DNA from: Aphrophora alni
Taxonomy: Eukaryota; Arthropoda; Insecta; Hemiptera; Aphrophoridae
Direction: 5' to 3'
Assembly (NCBI GenBank): GCA_963513935.1
Contig: OY740774.1
Location: forward strand, 85,522,890 to 85,586,889
DNA: 64,000 nt
Made by a program: the position numbers and the translations under genes. A model generated the notes under the pieces. It searched no databases, was not told the DNA's origin, and saw only the letters and a list, made by a program, of their open reading frames with translations. Of this stretch, positions 10,096 through 22,439 are shown piece by piece (within the stretch, counting starts at the first letter, position 1; every line of letters starts with the position of its first letter).

Positions 10096-10110
10096 TGCCA
10101 AGACCTAATT

Positions 10111-10576
10111 CACATGATTCTGTAATCATACAGGGTAGTAATATTGGTAAATATGTAGTGTTTTTGCCGTTGCGATTTTCTCGCTAAATTATGTTCAAAA
10201 CACCTTCCGTTGTAACAATTACATCATACTTTATTATGCCGTACACTTTTCTTGTTTCACAATACCTTATTTCATTTCAAATCCATCAAAATTGAGCATT
10301 TATTGACATTCTAAACTATGCAATCGCTATGCAAACTGCAATCGCTCTATGCGTCTAGGTTTCATAGATTACACATATTGAAATCACTTGTGGGGCATCT
10401 CCACACATTTCACTTTTTATCATTTACAATTCATTATTTCTGTCAAAAAACAGTGATTCAATATGACTGTTTTATGACATGATTTTGACAAATATTTCAT
10501 CAATTTTAAGTAAAATCTATCGATGTTTTTTTTATTCCGCGAAAATAGTTTTTAGAACTGTCAAACTAGATAGGCC
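10111..10576. other. No gene seen
   Basis: Between the LINE remnant and the next palindromic repeat. It may hold more decayed LINE sequence, but I cannot read any motif in it. Confidence 0.4.
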
Positions 10577-10732
10577 TATGTATATATATGGTTACCTAAC
10601 CACAGCTAGTTAAAGAACTACAGGTCATGGAAGGTCATTATATATTTGTATAATGTATATATAATATATATGTATACCTCACTTGACCTATAGTTCTTTT
10701 ACTGGGTCTGGGTTTCAGAGACCTAGCCATCA
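10577..10732. repeat. Palindromic AGGTCTGG unit, copy 3
   Basis: Left arm: TTAAAGAACTACAGGTCATG then GAAGGTCATTATATAT. Right arm: CTTGACCTATAGTTCTTTTA then CTGGGTCTGG. The centre is a TA-rich core (10640-10672). Same arm sequences and inverted layout as copy 1. Confidence 0.65.
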
Positions 10733-11352
10733 AGAATCTTATATCATAGAAGCGTAGTAATATGAACCTGTGGAAGTGAATGAAGTGTGCATGTACGTCA
10801 CGAGTGATTTCAATATGACTATACGATTGAATAGGTTACAAATTTGTCAATTTCGATGGTTGTTAAGTAAATACCGAATTGTGAGAGATAAAAACCACTT
10901 GCGTGGTAAATGAGGATAAATATCAGTTGTACTTCGTCCTCCGATTTTTCTATGAAAAATCATGGAACCATAAAAAATTTACCTAGTAATCAAAGGATCA
11001 AATCATATTATTTGTCACAATAAATGTTTCAAGTCCCAAAATTCATTTTTTCACTGTTAAATAACACGTAGATAACAAGGGAATCTAGCTGTTGTTAGGA
11101 TAAATACAGCTCTGATAACAAAAGCCTAATTTAATATGACTACATTTATCAAGTGCCATCGCTCTATATTTATTATTAAAACAAATAAAAATATTATTAT
11201 AAATATTATCTGTCGTGGCAAATTCTTGACCATGTCAGGTTCCGATAATAGTAGCCTATGTCGTTGAACAAATGCACATCTTTTGACAGGTTAAATATCA
11301 CTACACTGTATGAGTTCATAATGATGCAAACTAGGTCTCAGTAGGTCACTGT

Positions 11353-11353
11353 A

Positions 11354-11386
<33 letters not shown>
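11353..11386. repeat. (TG)n/(TA)n microsatellite
   Basis: A short TGTGTG run followed by about 12 TA units. Simple repeat inside the TIR element. Confidence 0.8.
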
Positions 11387-11574
11387 TCAAACCATATGCT
11401 ATTCTCATTGCTATTATGTCTTGATAGTTTGTGAATTGTAATTTTTCAGTGAAAAAAAGTGATCTCCGCTATGAAAACATTATTTATTCTTAAGAAATAA
11501 GGTATTTAGTAGACGATAAAAAAAAATTCCCAAAATTAGCAGTTATCTTTATGTAAACAATTACCATATATATA

Positions 11575-11612
11575 GTGACCTTCCCAGACCTGTAGTAGGT
11601 CTGGTTAGGTAA

Positions 11613-11660
<48 letters not shown>

Positions 11661-11661
11661 T

Positions 11662-11707
<46 letters not shown>

Positions 11708-11750
11708 ACTTCCCAGACATGTAGTTCCTTTACTAGGTCTTTTTAAGTCT
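11575..11750. repeat. Palindromic AGGTCTGG unit with long (TA)n, copy 4
   Basis: Left arm CCTTCCCAGACCTGTAGTAG then GTCTGGTTAGGTAACC. A TA tract of almost 100 bp (11608-11702) carries two AATA interruptions. Right arm GTTAACTTCCCAGACATGTA then GTTCCTTTACTAGGTCT. It is the most developed member of the family in the window. Confidence 0.7.
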
Positions 11751-11917
11751 TCAAACATTTATTACGACAAATAATACGATCTGATCCTTTGATTACAAGT
11801 TAAATATATATATAGTTAACTTCCCAGACATGTAGTTCCTTTACTAGGTCTTTTTAAGTCTTCAAACATTTATTACGACAAATAATACGATCTGATCCTT
11901 TGATTACAAGTTAAATA
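11701..11917. repeat. Perfect-looking 111-bp tandem duplication
   Basis: The block beginning ATAGTTAACTTCCCAGACAT at 11701 is repeated from 11812 with period 111. I see no difference over the whole unit, which includes part of the TIR. This implies a recent duplication or an assembly artefact. Confidence 0.85.
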
Positions 11918-11967
11918 CTTTGTTTTCATAATTTTGTATAGAAAAATCGGAGGACAAGGTACAACAG

Positions 11968-13633
11968 ATAATTACCAAAATGAGTATCTAATTGATGGAA
12001 AACCCGTTATTTTTAAGAGGAATTGTCAGGATTTCACACTTATATCGCTTTGCGAACCTTTCTACATGTATTTACCCAAAATATTATTAATTTGTGCCCT
12101 TCACTATATTCAAAGTCATATTGTTAAGAATGTCAAATGTTTCTATTCTTTAGAATGGAATTTGACTTTACCCACAGATAGGCCTAGCTTATTTCCTAAT
12201 CCTAGGCCAACATGAAATCACATGCTTTCTTCTTAACTTAGCCTACTGCAAAATTATTTTAAGTAACCATAACCAACTATTAAATTGTGTTACTACAATC
12301 AAAGAAAGAAGAAAAGAATGCATATTATGCACTTTATATATAGGCTAATTGTATATGAAAAGTGTTATCCAGAGTATAAAATATGTTATCTAAGTTAAAG
12401 TTTATTACAATAACAGATGACAACAGCCTTCATTTTTCATCTGTCAAAATGTATGAAACAAATACCTAAAATGAAAATTTTGTTTTGTACCAATAATTCG
12501 ACGGCTGGAAAATGATACACAACTATTGCTTTAAACAAAATTTAATTGTATTTAGAAATAAAAGATATTTTATTATAACTCACAATTTTAACGTCCTTGA
12601 TGGGAACTAACAGCTTCCTGAGCCTATGTTAGCCAGACCTAGAACAATACTTTCACCTTTTCTTGACAGATGTCTTGTGCAATTTTAACAAAAACTATTA
12701 ACATGTACAGAAAATGTGTATATTAATTCAAAGTCTACACCTCAAAACACTGAGAAATTAAACTACATTGTAATTTTCTCTGAATGCAATTAAGGCTAAC
12801 AAAAACACTTCGATTCAGCTGATTGATATTGGTAGTTCGTAGTAGTATAAACGGCAAAACAGCTTGCCAGCACCAGCTAGAGTAGAAATATACGGAACAA
12901 GAGTCAAGAGTGCTGCCAATGCCAGCTGATTTCTCGTATTACGTAAACAGAGGTTGTTTAGTTGTTGGATGCTGGCTAAACGGATATATTGTTGTGGCGT
13001 TGCTGGCTTATGGCAAACAAAGAACTACGGACTATAAATAATAGATGATCTCAATTCTCAAGTTGCGTCAACTTGAGAAGATTATTATTAGTCATATAGC
13101 TTTTCGTCTGAGATCGTTCATTGATTAAACAGCTGATTATTATTACTAATTCAAAACACATCATAATAGTTTGGATACTTGTATGTTTTCTAAAACAAAG
13201 ACACATTGTAAACTTCATGTTTATGTTGAACTTTGTTACGTTCAACTAGTTTTCAAAGTCGTTACCTATTATGGTAAAAAGAAGGTGAATTTTCGGCCTT
13301 CAATCATATAGACACATTAATTTTGACCTCAACCTTATGCAATTGCCGAAAATATTAAATTTTGCAATCTTTGTATTATCAAAAGACACTAGCATATATT
13401 AAGGGACTTAAAAACAAAACTGTTATTAAAATATCTACTTCATTTGTTTAAAAAACTGAAAACAAATCAGAAGAACATGTCATATTTTTATTTGTAAAGA
13501 AATATGAGATGAAGTTTTGTTTGACAAAAGACAAACTCTACTTAATATGCTCATGTTGGCCCTTCATATTTGAATGACTTCCATTTGAAATGTCTTGTTA
13601 AATTTGATTAGCCAGCAAAATTCAAAACATCTG
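11968..13633. other. No gene seen; one perfect hairpin
   Basis: Mostly unique AT-rich sequence. A 93-codon ORF at 11934-12215 has no recognisable motif and I do not call it. The only structure I can point to is the hairpin at 13055-13079. Confidence 0.4.
13055..13079. repeat. Perfect 11-bp hairpin
   Basis: TTCTCAAGTTG, loop CGT, CAACTTGAGAA. No element ends are visible around it. Confidence 0.7.
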
Positions 13634-13637
13634 TTAA

Positions 13638-15372
13638 CCCTGGATTTGGCACATGTTAATTTGTTTTTAAATTCTTCGTTTGTTTAAAAATTAATAAAAT
13701 ATATTAATATATAACAAAACCTAACTTATAAGACATCATTTTTCTCAGAAAGATGCATAGAATTTATCTATGTAATAAAAAAAAAAATTTTTTGAAACGG
13801 TTTTGGAGTAAGTATGTTTCATGTCAAAAAAATCATGTTATCATTTTTCAGAAATACCTATATCACCCAAAATCAAAAGCTTACAACCTTTTTCTAAGAT
13901 GTACAAAATTTTAGTGATATATTTGTGAATACATTTCGGAAAAAATATATCAAAATTTGTTACATTTTGAATATTTAAAAAATTGTTTTACAAAAAAAGA
14001 GGAATGGTCCAGCTTATTTTCAATAAATCACCAAAAATTGTAATATTTATGGAAAACCAACTTCTAAATATAATTATGTTCAGAAATGTGCATAGAATTT
14101 AGTAGTGTAATTTAAAAAAAATTTGAAAAATAATTTTGGAGTCAGTATTACAAAGAACAAAAAAAAAACACGAAAATCAAAGGCCAAATTTCACTTCAAA
14201 GTCCAATTGAGCATAGAAAATCTATTTTTACATTTTTTACGAGTATTACAAAAGTTTTCTAGTATAAATATGAATAACAATTGGTAAAAAAAAAAATCAA
14301 ATTCTAATATTTTCAAAATAAAATAACCATTTACCTGTAATAAGTTATAAATGCAAGTCTTACGCACTAACGCCTTGGTAGTAACGTTTTGTACACCTAA
14401 ATCAACATTCACTAGATTTCACTATAACAATAGATTCTACAAAGAATAACACATATATAAACTTATATAATACACTTTTATAATCAATCAAAACACTCGA
14501 TTTATCACAACAAATATGTCAAAAATGAACACAAACGCGCGCCATATTGGTTTGGCTCGCAACGTACACTTTGAAACTCAGTTCTAAATCCTACACATGA
14601 CTGACTAAAACTTGATGGTTTATATCATTGGAAAGGTCTGTATTTTGTCTATACAAAGAGATAAACATCTGTCAGCTAGGGGAGATATAAATCTATTTAT
14701 AGACTAAAGAAGAAAGGATGTAGGTCACAGATTTATTAGCCGTCGAGTGATGGTATCTGCCGGGGAAACAGTCAACTTCCCATAATTATTGAATTTTGTC
14801 TAAATGTAGCAAGATAATCAAATTTCATAACTCTAAAAGCTTGAAATATGAGCTTTTCAATGGTGTATAATTCATGTTTCTAAGAATTCATTTACTAGGG
14901 TAAAGTGGACTTGAAGAAAACAACTTTTTTTTTGCTCTAAAAATGTTTTTTTGTGTTGACCACAATCTAAAATGAAAACGATTTGTCTTTCTGACATGTG
15001 GCGAACTCTGTTGGATAGGTAAATATTTGTACTAAGAACAGTATAATTGTCAAGGAAAATGGGTAGTAAAGACTATTCACAAAACGTGCTAAAGGAAGAC
15101 TCCATTTTGTATTCTTTGCCAACCGTCATGTTTCTGTCTAAAACACGCCAAACTTTACCAATTAATTAAATATTTTTATAGCGTTTTATGAACTTTTGAT
15201 TACATGTATATGCATCTACGAAACGTCAGCTTTACAATGGTATAACATTTATTTCGATAGGATGGTTTTAAGTAACCCTAGTGACGAGTTGTAAAATCAG
15301 AGTTTTTACAGTGGTCTGTTTGGTTCAGTTGCCGTCATCGACTCATTTTGAGTCGTATGCCACTGAATGAGT
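13638..15372 (+). mobile_element. Non-autonomous piggyBac-type element A
   Basis: Starts after TTAA (13634-13637) with CCCTGGATTTGGCACATG. It shares its first ~300 bp with the elements at 34965 and 44530 (for example CAGAAAGATGCATAGAATT and GAAACGGTTTTGGAGTAAGT), and its right half shares the block around ATGCATCTACGAAACG. The right end at about 15372 is decayed: TGAATGAG TTCT in place of CAAGGG TTAA. No transposase; the ORFs inside are chance. The oldest-looking copy of the family. Confidence 0.7.
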
Positions 15373-16577
15373 TCTAATCACATAAAGCTTTATAACACGT
15401 AAACCTACCATTTTAAAAAAATGGTAACCTCTGGTTATTTTTTAATTTGTGGGTCTGACAAGAGCACAAATTCAATATTTATGTTTTGAGAAAACTTTTA
15501 TCATTACCAATTTTGTGGTGAAATTTATCTATATCTAAAAATATGGTTTACAATAACTGCCATAATTAGGTATCAAAATTTCCCAAATTTATTATTCTAA
15601 ATTTCATCAAAATCTGTCCATCAAAACCTCAACTTTAAACTATAGAGCACTAGACTGACACATCCTTCAGTAATCCATCTATGTCACCTATCTTATAACC
15701 ATCCTTGGAGAATATTATTAATTTTTAAAAATGGCGAAACCTGTACACATCCATTCATCTCACATCACAGGCAAATCATAAACAAAAGTTCACCCTATGT
15801 GCCCTTCTGTGATACTCTCTTTTCCAGTGACCTGAATTATTCATCTGACTGACTTCTTATCTTCTCTTTTCAGAACATTTAATGATGGGTGGTTTAAAAC
15901 CATCTCCATAGTCCTTTTTCATACCCTGACTTATGATCTGGTTCCTGGGGTCTTTTTCACTTTACCATTGCATCATAATTAGATAGGATGATGCATGTAT
16001 TATGATTACTATTATTTTTCTTTGAAATATGTGTTGTATACTAACCACATGCATTTATTTAAATTGTCAAATTTATTTCAAAATTGGCATATCTCTCCAT
16101 TATTCATTGTTTAGCTGTATATGATTAAATTTTGACTTATTGAAAAGGAAAAAAATGCCTCAAGATTGGCCAAAATATGTCTACATACCAAATTTAATCA
16201 AAATTGACCATATATTGACCCTATTATTTGCGCTGTAGAGGAGTTCAGATTCCAAATAAACATTGATTTTTTTACCCAGTCACTTGAGCTTGCTCTATAG
16301 TAATTGGGGGCTCGTGAGTACATCTAAATATGGTTTACAATTCATAATTTGTAGTTTTGAGATACACTGTGTCATACACTTATGTGTAGCTTGCAATATT
16401 CATATAATTTAGACACTGCTATACCTTGATGTAATGTATTAATTTTGATACGAAATGTTATTATAAATATTACTGTATTTTAACCGTTCACAACTTAATA
16501 AAGGATTACTTTATAGATCACACTCATTATAATATGCTAATTGTTATCTTTTATAGAACAATTATTTTCATTTAATT
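15373..16577. other. Intergenic, no feature seen
   Basis: AT-rich sequence without coding motif or recognisable repeat. Confidence 0.4.
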
Positions 16578-16581
16578 TTAA

Positions 16582-19056
16582 CCCTCATGCACTCGCGCCA
16601 ATTTTCGAGACACAAACACAGCATGGGATGTTTTCCACCCTACACTTTAAATTGCTTCTTTTTTTTTTTTACAAAAGTAAGGTGGATTAAATATTTAATT
16701 GTTGAATGAACAGTTACATTTACTTCTTTATTTTAATTTATCGTTCAAATAGACAAATAATGTTAACAATACTAAAAAATAGTGTTTTTACTACAATCGG
16801 GTTACAAGACTGAGAAATGAAGCAACTGAAAGTATTTTTGACATAGCGTTATTATAAAATTACCATCAAATATTGGTCAATTTAGACAGCTGTTTTTTTT
16901 AAAATTTTATGAAACACTTTATCCTAAACCTATAATTTTTATTGTGTTTTTTTATATTTTGTTGTAAAATTAAACTATAGAGTATTATACATATAGATAC
17001 ATAAAACAAGTAATTAAATTTACATGTTTCTTAGCCACTAACCAACATTGCTTTGAGTGAAGTTGAAATTTATTCTGGACGGCATTCTTCACAGTATATG
17101 AAGGAGTGCTCTTTGTACAGAAGTTTATTCCATGCACAACATGATGATTGGGTCTTCTGGTCCTTGCTTCGTGGACATACTTCACAGCGACCGAAAGCTC
17201 TCTGTACCCTTTATCTTGGCTCTGAAACTCCGCTTAGAGCCAGCCTTGATGTGAAGTGGTAGCGATTGAAGAGAAGCACGGCTAGGAATGTGAGCTTTGG
17301 CCAATTGTTTTAGGAATATTCTTCTCAGAACTTGTTGATCAAGGCCTACATTGTTCTTTTAAATAATACATGCATTTATTCTGGAAACATTTAGAAATCC
17401 AAAAAAAAATTGTCAGTGGCCAGCGTTTAATCTTTCTTGACACCCACACAATTTGTCGACCACGTCAATGCCACCTTTGTTGTAATTGTAGTTGGTTATG
17501 ATGACAGGTTTCTGTTCTGGTTTCCATATCTATTTCGTCATCATGGTACATTGTTGAACCCAATAGTACTACCTTTCCTGGCTTAGGCGTATAGGAAACA
17601 ATAGTCATGTCATTTGTAAATGCAAACAAACTTGCGTGTCTTTTTCTCCCTTTAGTGCTGGTCAGTTCTATAGGCAATTCTCTTTTATTTCGACGTAAAG
17701 TTCCGGTGCAAGTTAAGTTGTGGTTATTTTTTTAGATTTTTCATCTAAGGAATGCTCATGAACCAGTTATCTAGAAATATATTTCTTCCAGTACCTGTCA
17801 CAGGAGTAATTAATCTTTTGACATCCACTGCAGAATTAGATATTTGAAATGACCCATTAGGCTGCTGGCCAGCATACACCTCCATATTGCAGGTGTAGAA
17901 ACATCAAGCGTCTGCTAATCCAAATATTTGAATAGTATATTTAGCGGGTTTGCTTTTGATGTATTGTTTGAAGGGGCATTTTCCATGGAAAGGTTCAAGT
18001 TTTTTGTCCACTGCAATGTACTCTGAAGGCGAAAACCCATTTTTGAAATTACTAATTATCATTTCAAATACATCCCTTATTGGGGCCAACTTATCAACAG
18101 ATTTCCTAGCCTCTCTTGTATTTATATTATCAAATCGAAAGCACCTTAGTAAAAAATAAAATCTATTTACTCCCATTACTATAGGAAAGAATTTTATGCC
18201 TTCTCCATCAATGCTCCAAAATTCTTTACAGCTTAGATGGTTTGCTCTCATAGCACCAGCAAAATAAAGAAGTCCGAAGAAAGCACTAATTTTTTCCCTG
18301 TTTGTAAGATTAGCATCTCGATCTCGAGCAAACTTGTCATGGATATATTGTTTATATACAAATTTGTACAAGTTACAATACTGTCTATTATGCTTTTGTT
18401 TATCATACACAACCATGCGTCCTGTGGATTTTTGGCCTCTTTAGCAGCAGCTTTTACAGTAGGGTGATGTGTACTTACAATATTATGAGCACTTGTCCTT
18501 GTATTTTGTGATGGTGGTTGTTTCTTCCATACAGTAGTTTTATCTTTCCCTATATAAGTGTAGAGTCTGTGAGCCAATGGTAGTTCGCTGTCACTTTCAA
18601 CACTGCCACAGTCTTGTTCAGTGTCTGTACCATGATCACTTCCATGTAAACTGTTTTGTTCTGCATCACTAACTTCACCAACAATTGATTCATTGTCACT
18701 TAAACACTCATCCAAAATTGACAGAATCCTCGCTTGTTCCCTATTCATTTTCTTTTAATACTCAACTTAAAAGAAACACAACAACCACCTAAAATAAAGA
18801 ACAAAAACTAAAAAGTAGCTTTCTGAAAATTTGTAACGTAAGCACATGCGTGAGGTGTAAGACACCCCAGACCGAGTTTAGCAATGTTCACTGGGGGACA
18901 GCGGCGCCCAAACTGGTTGACCTTGTGCCAGTGAGTAGAGGGGGAAACAACGGAAAGGTATCTTTAAGGGCGTCAACAGAAACAAAATACGTTTAAACAT
19001 AATAAAGAAAAGAGACTGCCTGGGGTGGATTCCACCCTGGTGCTTATGCTTAAGGG
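16582..19056 (-). mobile_element. piggyBac transposon with broken transposase
   Basis: 2,475 bp flanked by TTAA at 16578-16581 and 19057-19060. Left end CCCTCATGCACTCGCGCC, right end (reversed) CCCTTAAGCATAAGCACC. A subterminal inverted pair, GGGATGTTTTCCACCC at 16625-16640 and GGGTGGATTCCACCC at 19023-19037, probably represents transposase-binding sites. It carries a minus-strand transposase pseudogene (17060-18748). The TTAA duplication, CCCT ends and transposase all agree on the piggyBac superfamily. Confidence 0.92.
17060..18748 (-). pseudogene. piggyBac transposase (DDE_Tnp_1_7), inactivated
   Basis: It begins at ATG 18748 with an acidic N-terminal region (LDECLSDNESIVGEVSDAEQ, then SVESDSELPLA). 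The frame shifts near 18345-18355. The catalytic domain follows: REKISAFFGLLYFAGAMRAN, then EYIAVDKKLEPFHGKCPFKQ, which holds the first catalytic Asp in the VDKK position (VDE in many members), then KPAKYTIQIFGLADA and a stop at 17904. Beyond it are GRNIFLDNWFMSIP (third Asp, in LDNWF), RNKRELP, KRHASLFAF and KPGKVVLLGSTMYHDD. In another frame come PVIITNYNYNKGGIDVVDKL and finally a C-terminal cysteine-rich RING-like tail (RCEVC and YCEEC). At least three frameshifts or stops make it non-functional. Family-like order and length are otherwise complete. Confidence 0.92.
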
Positions 19057-19060
19057 TTAA

Positions 19061-19934
19061 AGTAGTAAAATAAACGCTAAACAGAAAGCTTGTTTTAAAG
19101 GTTAAATATTTAGTCATAAGAACTCTGTTCTCAATTATTGGATTAGATTATTAAATATACAGGAAAAAATAACAGGCATGCTAAGGTTAGGAGCACCCCC
19201 TGTCAATTACAGCCATGCAAGAACTGTCTCGGCCACTTGCAGGTCATTACACCTAACTTCACTTTGCTATTTTTCATTGTCCGCTCTTTTAAACTTACTG
19301 GAGATAAGCCATTTAGTACTGCGTCAATAAATTTGTATGATTTATATTGTATAATTATTTTTATATAAGGGGTTTACATGCTCTTTGGCCGAGCCGCCAC
19401 TGTGTACAAATATTGTTTTTCTGTATAAAAAAAAGTTTATGATCATCAAATAGATAAAACACTAAGATGCAAATACAATAAATGTTAAAAGATAATTTGT
19501 TACTTTAAACTGTAAATTTTCATTGAAGAGATTTTTTGGGACAGTAGGCCTACAATATTAAATAAAGTCCTAATACCTGTCATTATTTTTCTGGTAATTT
19601 CAATACAATTAAGGCATAGAAAAGAATAAAAAATAGTCAATTAAAAAAAAAAAAAAACATCCTTAGACTTTATCTCTAATATATATTACCTATGCATAGG
19701 TGTTACATTCAGCGTGTGAATTTCTAGATATTGGTGATAAGTTAAAATTCAAATTCTGTGTGTTTGTGTAAAACTTGAACCAAAGAACTGAATAGAAACA
19801 AACAAAATAAACAGTAAAAAACTTTCCACGAATTTTTCCGCTCACCTATCCTAAAAACCAACCAAACTTTTTATCACAAAAACAATCAGTTCTGTAGCTG
19901 CTATTCAAAATGTAAAATAGAACCAAAGACAGTA

Positions 19935-19970
<36 letters not shown>

Positions 19971-20645
19971 ACTCTAAATTTATTTCTGTCGCGCCATAAA
20001 CATACCCTCAGAGTAAATCTTGTATGATTAAAAATCAACATTTTAAATGATGGTGGTCACAGTTTCCCCCCAAATTATTACTGTACTAAAACATTATTTT
20101 TTTTTAACATTGCAGTTTTGTATACGGGTTTGAGTAATTACGTCTTTTACAACCTAGGCAAACACTTTTTTCTGATAAACTGACAAACTGGAATTTTTAG
20201 ACAGATTGTGACCAATACATGTAGGTTTGGATCTCTTAATGCTCGTCATGAACAAAATTGCTAGTTGATTTTGAGAAAATTGTTATTTTAATTTTTACTT
20301 ATGGCACCTACACCCAAAACACAAATAATATAAAAATGAAAAAAAAAAAAAAATCACAAGATATGGACACATACTAATTTGATTAAAATTGATCCATTTG
20401 GGCTGTAGAGCACTGTACATATAATAAACATCATTTCAAAAACTAATTTTTGGATATAAAGGTCTTTAAAACAGATGTAATGTATCTGCAAAATCAATAT
20501 TTTGACCCATAAGATAAGTAAAGATACTTTATAAAAAACATTGTTCCATTTAGAGGCTAAATTAACAAATAGAACGTTTGTAGTACACAGATTATAACTG
20601 GAATAAATGTCAGAAACTGCATGAAAATCAGTTCAACAGTCACCA
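19061..20645. other. No gene seen; possible hAT end at 19394
   Basis: AT-rich sequence with a (TA)n tract at about 19946-19969. CCGCCACTG at 19394-19402 resembles the terminus of the hAT element at 20654-21217, but I found no matching partner or duplication, so it is at best a fragment. Confidence 0.4.
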
Positions 20646-20653
20646 AATGAAAG

Positions 20654-21217
20654 CAGTAGCGGCCGATGGTTAAGGGCAATAGGAGGGCTCTGTTTTATTT
20701 TATGCACGTAAGGGAAGGCATGTTATCATTCACAATCACAAAGGGTTAAACTTAAAAACATAAACAAACAACTCGTGTGAGTGGCGAGACACTATTTAGA
20801 ACAGTTGCGCCAACTTATTTTGCCCATCGAAAACAAGGTTTTTAGTAATGCGGAACATCTAATTTATGGTGGCTTCACTGACTGATGTCTGAGCGCGCAG
20901 CTTCGGACTCTGCCCTAAAAGCCCATTACACGCTGTGTAAATGACGTCACGGCACCCTCAGCTCTGTCTGCTGCTTGCCTCATATGACTAAATGCAATGA
21001 AACTCTGGCCACCGTCCGAACTCCAGAATACATTCGTCAAATATTTTATATTGTAAAACTTCCGCTACAAATGATGGTGAAATCCATAGCGGCAATTCAT
21101 AATTCATTTATCTCCAAAGAATTAAATACATATAGGTATTTACATTATTAAAATAATATTATCATTGGGGGGGGGGGGGGGCGGCGTCCGAGAGTCCTTA
21201 TGAGTAAGCCGCCACTG
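20654..21217. mobile_element. Non-autonomous hAT element
   Basis: 564 bp flanked by a perfect 8-bp duplication AATGAAAG (20646-20653 and 21218-21225). Ends: left CAGTAGCGGC, right (reversed) CAGTGGCGGC. CAGNG-type termini with 8-bp duplications define hAT elements. The interior is GC-richer than its surroundings, with a run of 13 G at 21169-21181 next to the right end, and has no ORF. Confidence 0.88.
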
Positions 21218-21225
21218 AATGAAAG

Positions 21226-22439
21226 TAAACTCAATTTTCCACAATAGAAATTCTATTACAAACAAGATTTTTTTCAATGATTAAGCCATCATTTTCAGTT
21301 GTTATATGCACAACTTTCTTAGTACTATTTCATAAAATGAATCCTCCAGTTGACTACATATTTTGATGTGTTTTTAATTTTTGGAATAGTCTGCATCTAA
21401 AGTTTACTATTTAATTCCACCAAAATTATAATAGATTATAAAATTTGAAGAGTAGGACCATAGTATATAGGTTTGATCTATAAAAATGCACACACAGAAA
21501 AGAAAATAGGATTATAATCAGTTTTACAAATATCAAGATTTAATATTATTTTTTCAATGTGATATACTTTATTTATAATAATTTTCATTTATAAAACATA
21601 CAACTATAAATTCTATATAAACAAAATTTAGAAATAAATTACACTTTAAAGCTAAAAACGCACTCAACAACAAAATTTTGTCCATACATTTGCAGTAAAA
21701 TATTCAGTACACTACAAATTAAAATCATTCAGCAATATATAACTACCTTCAAAGAACACATTAAAATCAGTTATTAACTTTATCAAAGAATATTATCACA
21801 AATAAATTTACAAAGAATCATAAAATGTTGTTACTGTCTTTTAAAATAAAGAAATATACTCAGACTTATAATTCTTATATTTTCCCTTAATTTCTTAAAA
21901 TAATTAATTCATAATACAATCTTATTTATAATGTATGTACAATGCTATATTTTTAAAACTAAATTTTTTTTTTTTTAGGAAACATATTATTATTGTAATA
22001 TACAAATTGGTTTATATTTAAACAATAAGTGATTTTTGTTTTTGAAATCATAAATTAGTTACATATGAAATAAAAATCCTAAATTGATTAGGCAGTCTCT
22101 TTACTGTTGACAAGCTGATATTTTTGTTTGTTAATATCTTTGACTTGTTTTAATTAAATTGTTGGATAATAGAGGACTTACAGGGTACATGTTACAGTAG
22201 CATTGTCATCTAGAACATCTGTTGTGACTTAGCAGGCCTTCACAGAAAATTACAATTTAGAAGCAACTAAAAAATCCTCCATAAAAGTGATGGACATAAC
22301 ATCAAGGGACAAGGATTGTTGCAGATGGACCAAAGAGAGGTCAAACAAAAATTCTAACAGTAAATTATTTATTTGAGTAACTTCCTAAAGTGTCGGATTG
22401 AATAGTTTTAGATTGACGTCTAATCTTCTTTAGTAGTCA
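21226..22439. other. No gene seen
   Basis: Very AT-rich, with poly-A/T runs and no coding motif. It could include distal 3' UTR of the minus-strand host gene, but nothing shows this. Confidence 0.35.

Larger units (their letters stand above)
7673..10110 (-). mobile_element. Degraded LINE, interrupted by a Merlin element
   Basis: A minus-strand non-LTR retrotransposon, 5'-truncated at about 10.1 kb. Its 3' end near 7.67 kb reads, on the minus strand, AATAAAGGTATTGTCTTGGC then an A-rich end. Its reverse transcriptase is at 9567-10095 and its C-terminal part at about 8200-8846; the two are separated by the 720-bp Merlin insertion at 8847-9566. Frameshifts and stops are present. The RT (FMDMSKAFD, VPQGSILGPVFFILYINDLP, YADDT) is of the Jockey/CR1-like type and clearly different from the intact LINE at 2-7 kb. 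Confidence 0.8.
10923..11967. mobile_element. Unclassified terminal-inverted-repeat element
   Basis: Inverted repeats of about 110 bp: left 10923-11036 (CTTCGTCCTCCGATTTTTCT then AATCAAAGGATCAAATCAT) against right 11855-11967 read in reverse (CTTGTCCTCCGATTTTTCTA then AATCAAAGGATCAGATCGT). The right repeat is partly duplicated at 11740-11805. The interior has (TA)n tracts and palindromic units but no transposase. I could not fix a target duplication, so the exact ends are approximate. Confidence 0.6.

Noticed and set aside
11490..11720. 76-codon YIYIYI ORF
   Set aside because: It is only a translation of the (TA)n tract.
17053..18467. Plus-strand ORFs inside the piggyBac element
   Set aside because: Antisense shadows of the transposase pseudogene.
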